DNA of 34,614 bases from Clostridia bacterium (lineage in GTDB: Bacteria; Bacillota; Clostridia; Oscillospirales; CAG-272). Below are positions 7,501-14,699 of the stretch, piece after piece (the stretch's first letter is position 1; each line of letters begins with the position of its first letter). The notes beneath the pieces were generated by a model. That model had not been told where the DNA came from. It did no database searches and saw only the letters and a list, made by a program, of their open reading frames with translations. The translations under genes and the position numbers were made by a program. Location of the stretch: NCBI GenBank assembly GCA_017505745.1, contig JAFVOP010000029.1:1-34614 (forward strand), written 5' to 3'.

Positions 7501-7911
7501 ATGAGTGATATATTTTGTAAAGAAAAACGCTCATCCGTTATGAAAGCCGTAAAAAGTCGCAATACCAAGACAACGGAATTGAAAATGATTGAGATTTTCA
7601 AAGAGTTACACATCATAGGATGGCGAAGAACCTATCCGTTGATTGGAAAACCGGATTTTGTTTTTCCTAAAAAGCGTATCGCCATTTTTGTTGACGGTTG
7701 CTTTTGGCACGGACATGATTGCCGAAACGTAACCCCGAGCGATAATGCGGATTTTTGGAATGCCAAACGCGCTTATAATAAACAACACGATGCCGTTGTC
7801 ACCGAAACCTTGCAAAATAAAAATTGGACGGTAATTCGCATTTGGGAATGTGAGTTGAAGAAGAAAAATCGTGACAAGTTGATAGAGAAAATCGAATTAC
7901 TGCTATTATAA
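7501..7911 (+). CDS. vsr: Vsr-type (very short patch repair) DNA endonuclease
   Basis: A 136-residue protein with Vsr features in order: RSSVMKAVKSRNTKTTE (11-26), GKPDFVFP with the metal-binding catalytic Asp52, FVDGCFWHGHDC (63-74), NADFWNAKRAYNKQHD, and VIRIWECEL. Vsr nicks DNA 5' of T in T:G mismatches arising from deaminated 5-methylcytosine, which fits the C5-methyltransferase upstream. Cys67, His72, Cys74 and the Cys of WECEL match the structural zinc site. The position of E. coli His64 is Asp65 here, a variant I believe is common outside enterobacteria. The length is typical. GAGGA precedes the ATG by about ten bases. Vsr-like proteins have also been proposed as nuclease effectors in MORC-type restriction clusters, so this one could be a repair enzyme or a restriction effector. 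Confidence 0.92.
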   Translation: MSDIFCKEKRSSVMKAVKSRNTKTTELKMIEIFKELHIIGWRRTYPLIGKPDFVFPKKRIAIFVDGCFWHGHDCRNVTPSDNADFWNAKRAYNKQHDAVVTETLQNKNWTVIRIWECELKKKNRDKLIEKIELLLL

Positions 7912-7967
7912 AGCAACGAATATGTTGGTTCCTTATCTTAGTTTTAGAGAAAGAGAGGTGAATAACG

Positions 7968-9059
7968 ATGGCTGATAAAATTGGAAGTACACTTAATTTA
8001 GGTGCTTTTTCGGATGAAGAAAAGAAGTTATTAAGAACCGATTTCTCATACAAGAAGAAAATGAGTAAAATTAACAAAGAGGCGCGACAAGCGGCTAAAA
8101 GAGATACTTGCTATTTTTGCGGGAAGCCTTGTACGAGCTTTTGTAACTCACACTCAATTCCTCGTTTTTGTTTGAAGAATATCGCAACAAAAGGGGATGT
8201 ATTGACACTTAACACCCTTGTTGATAATCCACTAATGGACACGGAAAAAGGAGTAGAGGAAGCAGGGACATTTCATTTGATTTGCAACGAATGTGATAGC
8301 AAGATTTTTTCAGATTATGAAAACCCCGACAATTATACTACGCAACCCACTCCAAAAATGATTTCGCAAATGGCTCTAAAAAACGCATTGAAATCGATAA
8401 GTAAAAGACTTTTTGAAATCGAACTCTTTAATATTACGGCAAAAATAAGTGTATCTGCGCGTGGTTTCACACAAGTTAAAAATAACATTAATGAAATTGA
8501 TTTGAAGGAATATGAGGTTAACTATAAGAAAGCCAAGAGAGCGGTGGAAAAGAATAGCACGAACGATTACTATGTTTGCTATTACGAAAAGCTCGATTAT
8601 GTTGTTCCTATAGCATTTCAGGGTTCAGTAGCTTTGGTGGTGGATTTTGAAGGAAATATGATAAACAACATTTATAATCCTTCGCCGGAATATGTAATAC
8701 AGAATATCCATATCAGTATTTTGCCGCTAAAAACAGAAACAGTAATAACGATGTTTATTGAAGATGGGGATAAAAGATATAGGCGATTTTATAAACAATT
8801 TAATAAGTTGCCACTGGAGGACAAGCTTGCGGCTCTAACATATATCATCTTTCTCTATTCAGAGGATATGTATTTTTCAAAATCAATAGAAAAAGAAGTC
8901 GCTGAAAGCCAAACTTTATGTAACGCAGGGCAAACAAGTCAAGATATGCTTTCTCCAACGCCATTCTTTGATCCATTTGAAACACTTAAAGTGTCGCACG
9001 ACTTAAGTAAGCGTCACGAAATACCGAATTTGCTTTCCGAAAAATATAGGATTCTATAA
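7968..9059 (+). CDS. CxxC zinc-binding, HNH-like protein
   Basis: A 363-residue soluble protein. Two knuckles, CYFCGK (Cys48, Cys51) and CNEC (Cys106, Cys109), flank an SHSIPRF segment (His62). That resembles treble-clef HNH-type nucleases, which have CxxC, H-I-P and CxxC blocks, but the second and third HNH residues are not obvious, so nuclease activity is not proven. The rest (about 130-363) is mixed alpha/beta without a motif I know. AGAGAGG lies upstream of the ATG at 7968. It follows vsr by 56 bases with no terminator between, and is followed by a strong bidirectional terminator, so it is probably the last gene of the GHKL operon. It could be the restriction effector or an independent defence gene. 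Confidence 0.75.
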   Translation: MADKIGSTLNLGAFSDEEKKLLRTDFSYKKKMSKINKEARQAAKRDTCYFCGKPCTSFCNSHSIPRFCLKNIATKGDVLTLNTLVDNPLMDTEKGVEEAGTFHLICNECDSKIFSDYENPDNYTTQPTPKMISQMALKNALKSISKRLFEIELFNITAKISVSARGFTQVKNNINEIDLKEYEVNYKKAKRAVEKNSTNDYYVCYYEKLDYVVPIAFQGSVALVVDFEGNMINNIYNPSPEYVIQNIHISILPLKTETVITMFIEDGDKRYRRFYKQFNKLPLEDKLAALTYIIFLYSEDMYFSKSIEKEVAESQTLCNAGQTSQDMLSPTPFFDPFETLKVSHDLSKRHEIPNLLSEKYRIL

Positions 9060-9061
9060 AC

Positions 9062-9103
9062 AAAAAACGCCACCTTAGACTTTCATCTAAGATGGCGTTT
9101 TTC
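9062..9103. terminator. Bidirectional intrinsic terminator at the island boundary
   Basis: A long stem (AAAAACGCCA and TGGCGTTTTT, continued by CTTAGA and TCTAAG) with T runs on both strands. It ends the rightward defence operon and the leftward tRNA transcript. Confidence 0.9.
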
Positions 9104-9174
9104 TGTTCGTATCAGATCGAAACCTTGACGGCGAAGCCGCCGCTGAAAAAGTAAGTGTTCGTCCAATACACGTT

Positions 9175-9251
9175 TGGTGGACCATCAAGGACTCGAACCT
9201 TGGACCTACCGGTTATGAGCCGGGAGCTCTAACCAACTGAGCTAATGGTCC
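9175..9251 (-). tRNA. tRNA with CAU anticodon (Met or Ile2)
   Basis: Read on the minus strand this is a 77-base cloverleaf: acceptor GGACCAT paired with ATGGTCC, D-arm GCTC/GAGC, anticodon loop CTCATAA, T-arm containing GGTTCGAGTCC, and encoded CCA. The CAU anticodon can be elongator Met or lysidine-modified Ile2; I cannot separate these by eye. The outermost anticodon-stem pair looks mismatched (C-U). The 3' end faces the defence island, which makes it a candidate integration site. Confidence 0.93.
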
Positions 9252-9266
9252 GTATACATCTTTACC

Positions 9267-9295
9267 ATTATAGCCGAAATCTTTGAAAAAGTCAA
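9267..9295 (-). promoter_or_regulatory. Promoter of the CAU tRNA gene
   Basis: On the minus strand TTGACT (9290-9295) and TATAAT (9267-9272) are separated by 17 bases, and the tRNA 5' end is about 15 bases downstream. The stretch from here to 9470 contains nothing else I can support. Confidence 0.8.
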
Positions 9296-9470
9296 GACCT
9301 TTCCACAAACTTTCCAAGCTTTCCTCAAAAAACTTCCTGCGGTTTGCCTGCCGTTCTCTTTCTTGCATGAAAAAATACCGTTTTATTGCATCTGCGGCGC
9401 GTTGCGATCGGCTTCGACAGGCGGTTTATGGTATGATAGAAGCATCTCAGTGTCGGAAAGGAGAATTTTG

Positions 9471-10151
9471 ATGAAAAAAGTGCTTGTGCTTGGAGTGTTG
9501 GTTTGTTTATTGCTTTGCGGGTGCATCCAAAGGGATCCCGAAAAGGAGGCTTTGGAAGAGACAACAGACACATTGGAGACAGAGGATCGGGTAGAGGATT
9601 CGGACGCACTTCGCGCGCAACTCGCCTACTACGAGGAGCTGGTGGTGGATTTGCAAGCCGAGCTTTTGAACCTGAAAACCGAACTCTATGCCAGCCGTGT
9701 GGAGTATGAGGAGCGGATTGCTGAGCTGGAGGCCCAAAAGGCCCCCTCTAACGGCGGTGGGAACGGTTCTTCCCAAGCCTCGACGGACTTTCAATACACG
9801 GTTACCAACGGCTTTGCCACAGTCACGGCCTACACGGGAACCGAGAAGGTGGTTGAGATCCCCGCAACGATCGACGGATATACCGTAACGGCAATCGGGG
9901 ATCGCGCCTTCCTGGATCATTTTAAGCTGACGTCGGTAACGCTTCCCAAAACCGTTACATCCATAGGATGGTTTGCTTTTTCCGGGTGTATTGCTTTGGA
10001 ACAGATCACCGTGCCCGCATCCGTTTCCTCAATCTCCTACGGGGCCTTTCAAAACTGTCCGAGTACCATGCAGATGGATTGCATCTCGGGCTCCTATGCG
10101 GAGCAGTATGCACGTAGCTATGGGATCCGTGTCGTGTCCGCCTCAAGTTGA
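9471..10151 (+). CDS. Lipoprotein with coiled coil and BspA-like leucine-rich repeats
   Basis: A 226-residue exported lipoprotein. The signal peptide MKKVLVLGVLVCLLLCGC ends in a lipobox with Cys18 as the lipidated residue. Acidic linker (20-45) and coiled coil (about 46-90: AQLAYYEELVVDLQAELLNLKTELY, heptad Leu/Tyr) lead to a Gly/Ser linker. Residues about 105-220 form BspA-type (LRR_5) repeats with the usual IPATIDGYTVTAIGDRAF, TSVTLPKTVTSIGWFAFSGC and ITVPASVSSISYGAF patterns. These repeats usually serve surface binding or adhesion. The ATG at 9471 follows AAAGGAG; longer starts lie before the signal peptide and are unlikely. The 3' end overlaps the converging HAD gene by 34 bases. Confidence 0.88.
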   Translation: MKKVLVLGVLVCLLLCGCIQRDPEKEALEETTDTLETEDRVEDSDALRAQLAYYEELVVDLQAELLNLKTELYASRVEYEERIAELEAQKAPSNGGGNGSSQASTDFQYTVTNGFATVTAYTGTEKVVEIPATIDGYTVTAIGDRAFLDHFKLTSVTLPKTVTSIGWFAFSGCIALEQITVPASVSSISYGAFQNCPSTMQMDCISGSYAEQYARSYGIRVVSASS

Positions 10152-10651
10152 TCGAGATAGGGGATCACCTCGTCAAAGCGAGATAGGATTGTGAGAGAAG
10201 GGAACTGCGCAAGCGCGGCTTCCTTTTCCTGCTGTCCTTTTCCCGTCAACACCAAAATGCCGGTTGCACCTACGTTTTCTGCGCAAAGGACGTCGCTGAG
10301 GCGGTCTCCCACCACGATACAGTCGCGCAAAGGAGCCGCCAGCTCGTCGGCAACCGACAAAAGCATTCCGCTCCCGGGCTTTCGGCAATTGCAGTTGTCC
10401 GCGGTGTCATGCGGGCAGATGCGCCAGACGTCGGCTCCATAGGAGCGAAACTCAGCGTCAAAATCGTAACCGCGTCCCGTGCCTCTGGCAATGCTGGATT
10501 GGTTGGAAAGGATTCCCACAGTGTATCCTCGAGCCTGCAACGCCTCGAACACCGGGCGGATGGGGCAAAATGGGGTAAAGGTGGCAGGATAGCGGTCATC
10601 TCCAAGAGAGCCAAGCGTTCCGTCACGGTCAAACAGGATACATCGAATCAT
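10118..10651 (-). CDS. HAD-IIIA phosphatase, GmhB/HisB-N-like
   Basis: A 177-residue HAD hydrolase. Motif I is DRDGT (Asp8 nucleophile, Asp10), motif II is SNQSSIARG, a zinc loop CPHDTADNCNC-RKP is present, and motif IV is GDRLSDV. The zinc loop is the hallmark of the D-glycero-D-manno-heptose 1,7-bisphosphate phosphatase / histidinol phosphatase group, but the actual sugar phosphate is unknown. GGAGGAG lies ten bases upstream of its ATG. It starts 23 bases inside the 3' end of the ROK regulator gene, so the two are cotranscribed, and it may dephosphorylate a sugar phosphate linked to the divergent sugar operon. Its 3' end overlaps the lipoprotein gene on the other strand. Confidence 0.9.
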   Translation of the reverse strand: MIRCILFDRDGTLGSLGDDRYPATFTPFCPIRPVFEALQARGYTVGILSNQSSIARGTGRGYDFDAEFRSYGADVWRICPHDTADNCNCRKPGSGMLLSVADELAAPLRDCIVVGDRLSDVLCAENVGATGILVLTGKGQQEKEAALAQFPSLTILSRFDEVIPYLDQLEADTTRIP

Positions 10652-11777
10652 CGAAAATAATCTCCTCCAGGCGTTTTTCAGTGGTCAAGAGGCAGGCACC
10701 GATCGCGGCGGCGTCGCGTTTATAGGAGGATTGCAAGAGGTTGCAATCGGCGTTGAGATAGGCTCTGGCGTAGTCCTGCGTCCGTTCATAGTATCGCGGC
10801 AGCTGTGCGGGAACCAGACCGTCGATCAGGATCGAATCCACGTCAAAGAGCGTAAATAGGTTTGCCACCGCAATGCCCAGATAGCGGCAGGCCTCATCCA
10901 TCACCGCGTTCGCGATCTCGTCCTGTGCGGCAAGGGCTATCGGAAACTCTTCGGGGTCCCGGCCGCTTTTCCTTGCATACGCCGCTTTCATTCCGCGGAG
11001 CGAGCTGTAGGCCTCCAGGCATCCGTGCTTTCCGCAGGCGCATTGGATGCCGTTGGGAACCGCAATCGTATGCCCGAGCTCACACGAGGTATCCTCGCCC
11101 GTTTCATAAAGCTGGCCATTGAAAAGTTGAGCCATACCAATACCGTCATCCACGCGGATGACGATGCAATTACGCGCCTCTCTCAAGCGGCGGTCGGCGT
11201 GCATATGATAGGTGAGCAGGGCCTCGGGATCGTGGTAGAGCACGGTGGGAATATGAAATTCCTCCTCAAAGAATTGTACGAGGGGGACGTTTTTCCAATC
11301 GGTGAAAAAGTTTGTGCGGATCGATTCGCCGGTTTTTCGGTTGAGCTTGCCCTGCATGGAAAGGTTAATGCCGATCAGGGCGGGGAAGAGCTCCAAAATA
11401 CGGTGCACCTCGGTTTTGAGTGTGGCGAGCAGATCCTCCTTTTGCGCGCTGGGGAGCGGTACGAACACGGCGTGGAGCGAGGCGCCCACGATGTTCACTA
11501 CGTTTAAGCTGAGTCCCACGCTGTTGATATCGATCCCCAGAGAGAGGGCAACGGAAGGATTGACCGCCAAGCGCTCGGGCGGGCGCCCTGTGGTGGCGCT
11601 TTCTTTTTCTGCCAGGATCAGATTCTTTTGCAGTAATTCACTGCTGATGGCGGAAATGCTTCCCCAACTGAGTCCGGTCAAGCGTTCCAGCTCCTTTCGG
11701 GAGAGTGGACTTTGTTGGCGCAGGGTGCGGAAAAAACGGAGTGTATTCGATTTTTTGATTTCAAAATTCGTTTGCAT
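10629..11777 (-). CDS. ROK family transcriptional repressor
   Basis: A 382-residue NagC/XylR-type regulator. The N terminus carries a winged helix-turn-helix (about 10-65: LSRKELERLTGLSWGSISAISSELLQKNLI, then TGRPPERL). The ROK sugar-binding domain follows, with the zinc-binding ROK signature CACGKHGCLEAY and a preceding ELGH segment. ROK repressors release their operators when they bind a sugar or sugar phosphate. The gene is divergent from the isomerase-GatZ-kinase-glycosidase operon, and a palindrome pair at that promoter is the likely target. GGGAGG precedes the ATG. It shares its transcript with the HAD phosphatase gene. Confidence 0.93.
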   Translation of the reverse strand: MQTNFEIKKSNTLRFFRTLRQQSPLSRKELERLTGLSWGSISAISSELLQKNLILAEKESATTGRPPERLAVNPSVALSLGIDINSVGLSLNVVNIVGASLHAVFVPLPSAQKEDLLATLKTEVHRILELFPALIGINLSMQGKLNRKTGESIRTNFFTDWKNVPLVQFFEEEFHIPTVLYHDPEALLTYHMHADRRLREARNCIVIRVDDGIGMAQLFNGQLYETGEDTSCELGHTIAVPNGIQCACGKHGCLEAYSSLRGMKAAYARKSGRDPEEFPIALAAQDEIANAVMDEACRYLGIAVANLFTLFDVDSILIDGLVPAQLPRYYERTQDYARAYLNADCNLLQSSYKRDAAAIGACLLTTEKRLEEIIFDDSMYPV

Positions 11778-11820
11778 CGGCGATACCTCCCTTTATTTAT
11801 ATCATATCATTATATCTCAC

Positions 11821-11849
11821 AGTATACCATATTTTTTTCCTGATGTCAA
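11821..11849 (-). promoter_or_regulatory. Promoter of the ROK repressor gene
   Basis: On the minus strand TTGACA (11844-11849) and TATACT (11821-11826) are separated by 17 bases. The first palindromic operator lies 26 bases upstream of this -35, so the same site could influence both divergent promoters. Confidence 0.8.
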
Positions 11850-11875
11850 TTGATTCCGGCGCTATTCTTGAATTA

Positions 11876-11894
11876 TTTATCAAAGTTTGATAAA
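11876..11894. promoter_or_regulatory. Operator O1, perfect 19-bp palindrome
   Basis: TTTATCAAA-G-TTTGATAAA is a perfect inverted repeat ending five bases before the -35 of the sugar operon. It lies between the divergent promoters of the ROK repressor and the sugar operon, which makes the ROK protein the obvious binder (inference). Confidence 0.75.
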
Positions 11895-11899
11895 ATGTA

Positions 11900-11928
11900 T
11901 TGACAAGCTGTCTGTTTCGGTGTATAAT
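11900..11928 (+). promoter_or_regulatory. Promoter of the sugar operon
   Basis: TTGACA (11900-11905) and TATAAT (11923-11928) are separated by 17 bases. The hexamers are perfect, so the promoter should be strong when unrepressed. Confidence 0.88.
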
Positions 11929-11960
11929 ACAAGGGAATGGTTTCTGTTTTTATGGACAGA

Positions 11961-11979
11961 TTCATCAATGCTTGATAAA
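11961..11979. promoter_or_regulatory. Operator O2, second copy of the palindrome
   Basis: TTCATCAATGCTTGATAAA matches O1 at 16 of 19 positions and lies downstream of the transcription start, directly before the ribosome binding site. Centre-to-centre distance from O1 is 85 bp, about eight helical turns, which suits looping or cooperative repression. Confidence 0.7.
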
Positions 11980-11993
11980 ACGTGGAGGAAACT

Positions 11994-13436
11994 ATGAGAA
12001 TTAAGGTTGGTTTGGTTGGAACGTCCCAGCTCAGCTTCCCGGGTCCGAAGGAAGAGACCTATGCGAAGATTGTAGAGCAGATGAAGCAAAACGCTGCCGA
12101 CATGCAGTTCGACTTTGTATATTATCCCAAGCAGGTGATCGTGGAGGCCGATGCCAAGGAAGCGGTTGCCTTTATGGAGAACGAAAAGATCAATCTCCTC
12201 TTGGTGTTGAATATTTCCTATTCCGCAGGTTTTTTGGTGCCGGTATTCTATCGCATCAAAAACGCGGCAGTAGGGATCTGGTCGATCCCCGAGCGCAAGG
12301 ATGGCCCCGTGATGTTCAACTCGTTCTGCTCGAACAACATGTATCAGGGCATCAACGATAAGTATCTGCGCGATTACCGCATCAAATCCAAATGGTTCTA
12401 CGGCTTTGCCGATGACGCGCGCTTCCGGCGCAGACTTTCAGTGACCGTTAAGGCTTTGGGTGCGATCAAGAAGCTCAAGCAGTCCAAGGTGGCTCTGATC
12501 GGCGGCTTTGCGCCCGGATTCTACGATTTGTATTTTGATGAGAGAAGCGTATTCTCCAAGCTCGACGGTATTTCGATCAACCGTTTGCATGAGTATGACG
12601 AGATCATCAAGCGCGCCGAGAAGGTGACCGACAACGACATTCAGATCTACCGCGACGAGCTGACGCGCGAAAAGATCAAAATGACTCCCACGGCGGCAGG
12701 CCTTTGCGATTTCAGCTTGAAGATGTACATTGCATACCGCCGTTTCGTAGAGGAGTACGGCTACGACGCCATTGCTATCTCCTGCTGGCCCAAGTTTCAG
12801 GACGACTACAAATACTCGGTTTGCTCGACCATCGGTATGCTCAACGACGACAAGACCGTTGCGGCTTGCGAGGGGGATCTCATGAGTGCGATCAGTATGC
12901 TGGCTCTGCAGGAGCTGAGCGGAGAGAGCACGATCCTGATGGACTTTGCGGCCTTTGACGAGACCGACGAATCGGTACTGATGTGGCACTGTGGCCCTGC
13001 TTCCAAGAAGTTCTGCCGCACCACCGGATATTCGCTGGGTGAAAACTACAGTGGTATGGCGCACGAGCCGGGCAAGATCTGCGGCACGGGCGTGGTACGC
13101 GATATGGAGTTTGACCCCGGTACGGCAACCGTGTTCCGTTTCAGCGGAGATATGGAGTCTTACATCAACCTGTCGGGTAACTTCATTGGCAACACCAAGA
13201 CCTCCAACTGCGGAAGCCGCGGCTGGCTCAAGGATCTGCGCCTCAACGGCAAGCCGATCTCGGCGCTCAACTTTACCAACACCATTCTGGCGGGCGGATT
13301 TGAGCATCACTATCCGATCGCTTGGGGCGACCTTTCCGATGAGATTGCCGAAATGAACAAGTGGCTGGGAATCAAGCCGCTCAAAGAAATTCCTTATGAA
13401 AACTACCTGCAGGACAAGGAGGACCAGCTGCAATGA
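11994..13436 (+). CDS. L-fucose/L-arabinose isomerase family protein
   Basis: A 480-residue cytosolic protein of the FucI/AraA-like superfamily, which interconverts aldoses and ketoses using a divalent metal. The N-terminal part is a Rossmann-like substrate-binding region (KVGLVGTSQLSFPG). Acidic residues in YDAIAISCWPKFQ and CEGDLMSAISMLAL fit metal ligands, and the C-terminal FEHHYPIAWGD resembles the His-containing end of arabinose isomerases. The substrate cannot be assigned. The ATG at 11994 follows GTGGAGG. It is the first gene of a four-gene operon and overlaps the next by 4 bases. Confidence 0.85.
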   Translation: MRIKVGLVGTSQLSFPGPKEETYAKIVEQMKQNAADMQFDFVYYPKQVIVEADAKEAVAFMENEKINLLLVLNISYSAGFLVPVFYRIKNAAVGIWSIPERKDGPVMFNSFCSNNMYQGINDKYLRDYRIKSKWFYGFADDARFRRRLSVTVKALGAIKKLKQSKVALIGGFAPGFYDLYFDERSVFSKLDGISINRLHEYDEIIKRAEKVTDNDIQIYRDELTREKIKMTPTAAGLCDFSLKMYIAYRRFVEEYGYDAIAISCWPKFQDDYKYSVCSTIGMLNDDKTVAACEGDLMSAISMLALQELSGESTILMDFAAFDETDESVLMWHCGPASKKFCRTTGYSLGENYSGMAHEPGKICGTGVVRDMEFDPGTATVFRFSGDMESYINLSGNFIGNTKTSNCGSRGWLKDLRLNGKPISALNFTNTILAGGFEHHYPIAWGDLSDEIAEMNKWLGIKPLKEIPYENYLQDKEDQLQ

Positions 13437-14698
13437 ACAACAAGATTACGATCACGCAGATGATGTCTGCGACGAATACATTACATCAACAGGGAAAGCA
13501 TTTTACACACATCGGTGTGGGTCCCATGTCCCGCAACCTGCTCAAGGCCGCTCTGGAGCTGGCAAAAGAGAAGGACTTCCCGCTGATTCTGATCGCGAGC
13601 CGCAATCAGGTAGACAGCGACCGCTTTGGCGGTGGCTACGTGTGCGGCTTTGACCAGAAGCGCTTCGTGGAGACCACTGCCGCAATTGCCGACGAGATCG
13701 GCTTTGACGGACTTTGCTATTTCTGCCGTGACCACGGAGGTCCTTGGCAGAGAGACGCCGAGCGCAACAACAAGCTGCCCGTGGACGAGGCCATGGACAT
13801 TGCTCTGCAGTCCTACCTGGACGATGCCGAGGCAGGCTTTGATCTGCTTCACATCGACCCCACCAAGGATCCCTTCTGCGGAGAGGGCGTGGTTCCGCTT
13901 TCCACCGTATTGGAGCGCACGGTCTACCTGATCGAAAAGATCGAGGAGGCGCGCGCAAAGAACGGCTGGAAGGAGCTGGCGTACGAGGTAGGAACCGAAG
14001 AGACGCTGGGCGGACTGATCGATCCGCAGATCTTTGAGAACTTTATCAAGAAGCTCAAGGACGTGCTTGAAAAGAAGGGGCTTCCCATGCCGCTCTTCGT
14101 GGTTGGACAGACCGGTACGCTGACCCGTCTGACCTCCAACGTTGGGCAGTACGATACCCCCACGGCTACCAATCTGAGCAATATCACGCACAAATACGGA
14201 ACGGGGCTCAAGGAGCACAACGGAGATTACCTCTCCAACACCATCCTGCTCGAGCACCCCGTGATCGGTCTGGACGCTATGAACGTGGCTCCCGAATTCG
14301 GACTGGTAGAGACCGAGGCTCTGCTTGAGCTGGTGACCACCGAGGAGAAGTTCGTAGAGGCGGGCCGCCGCAGCAATCTCCGCGCGATCCTTGCCGAGCA
14401 CGCCGTGAAGGGCGAGCGTTGGCGCAAATGGATGGTTGGAGAGAAGAGAAGTGCATCGGTGGAAGAGATCATGAAGGATGCGGATGCCGTAAAGCTGATC
14501 ACCTCCATGTGCGGTCACTACACTCTGGAGGATGCTGAGGTCAAGGCAGCTCTGGCAATTCTGAATGCGAATATCACGGCTCTTGGATTGGATCCCGAAT
14601 TCTACGTGATCAAGAAGATCAAGGATTCGATCGACCGTTACATCTACTGCTTCGGTCTGTACGGAACCGCTACCGCGCTTTGCAACGCGGCAAAATAA
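13433..14698 (+). CDS. GatZ/KbaZ-like protein (tagatose-bisphosphate aldolase class II, non-catalytic-type)
   Basis: A 421-residue TIM-barrel protein of the GatZ/KbaZ family (FTHIGVGPMSRNLLKAALE, FCRDHGGPWQRD, FDLLHIDPTKDP, YEVGTEETLGG, HNGDYLSN). In E. coli these proteins assist the catalytic GatY/KbaY aldolase. No GatY/KbaY is encoded here, so the protein may act alone. Some relatives annotated this way have been reported as ketose (phosphate) 4-epimerases, which would fit between an isomerase and a kinase. The start is in the ATGA overlap with the isomerase gene, and the ROK kinase starts one base after its stop, so stoichiometric expression is likely. The family call is strong; the reaction is open. 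Confidence 0.88.
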   Translation: MNNKITITQMMSATNTLHQQGKHFTHIGVGPMSRNLLKAALELAKEKDFPLILIASRNQVDSDRFGGGYVCGFDQKRFVETTAAIADEIGFDGLCYFCRDHGGPWQRDAERNNKLPVDEAMDIALQSYLDDAEAGFDLLHIDPTKDPFCGEGVVPLSTVLERTVYLIEKIEEARAKNGWKELAYEVGTEETLGGLIDPQIFENFIKKLKDVLEKKGLPMPLFVVGQTGTLTRLTSNVGQYDTPTATNLSNITHKYGTGLKEHNGDYLSNTILLEHPVIGLDAMNVAPEFGLVETEALLELVTTEEKFVEAGRRSNLRAILAEHAVKGERWRKWMVGEKRSASVEEIMKDADAVKLITSMCGHYTLEDAEVKAALAILNANITALGLDPEFYVIKKIKDSIDRYIYCFGLYGTATALCNAAK

Positions 14699-14699
14699 T

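Noticed and set aside
9413-9437. Promoter before the BspA-like lipoprotein (TTCGAC and TATGAT)
   Set aside because: The spacer is only 13 bases, too short for a sigma-A promoter.
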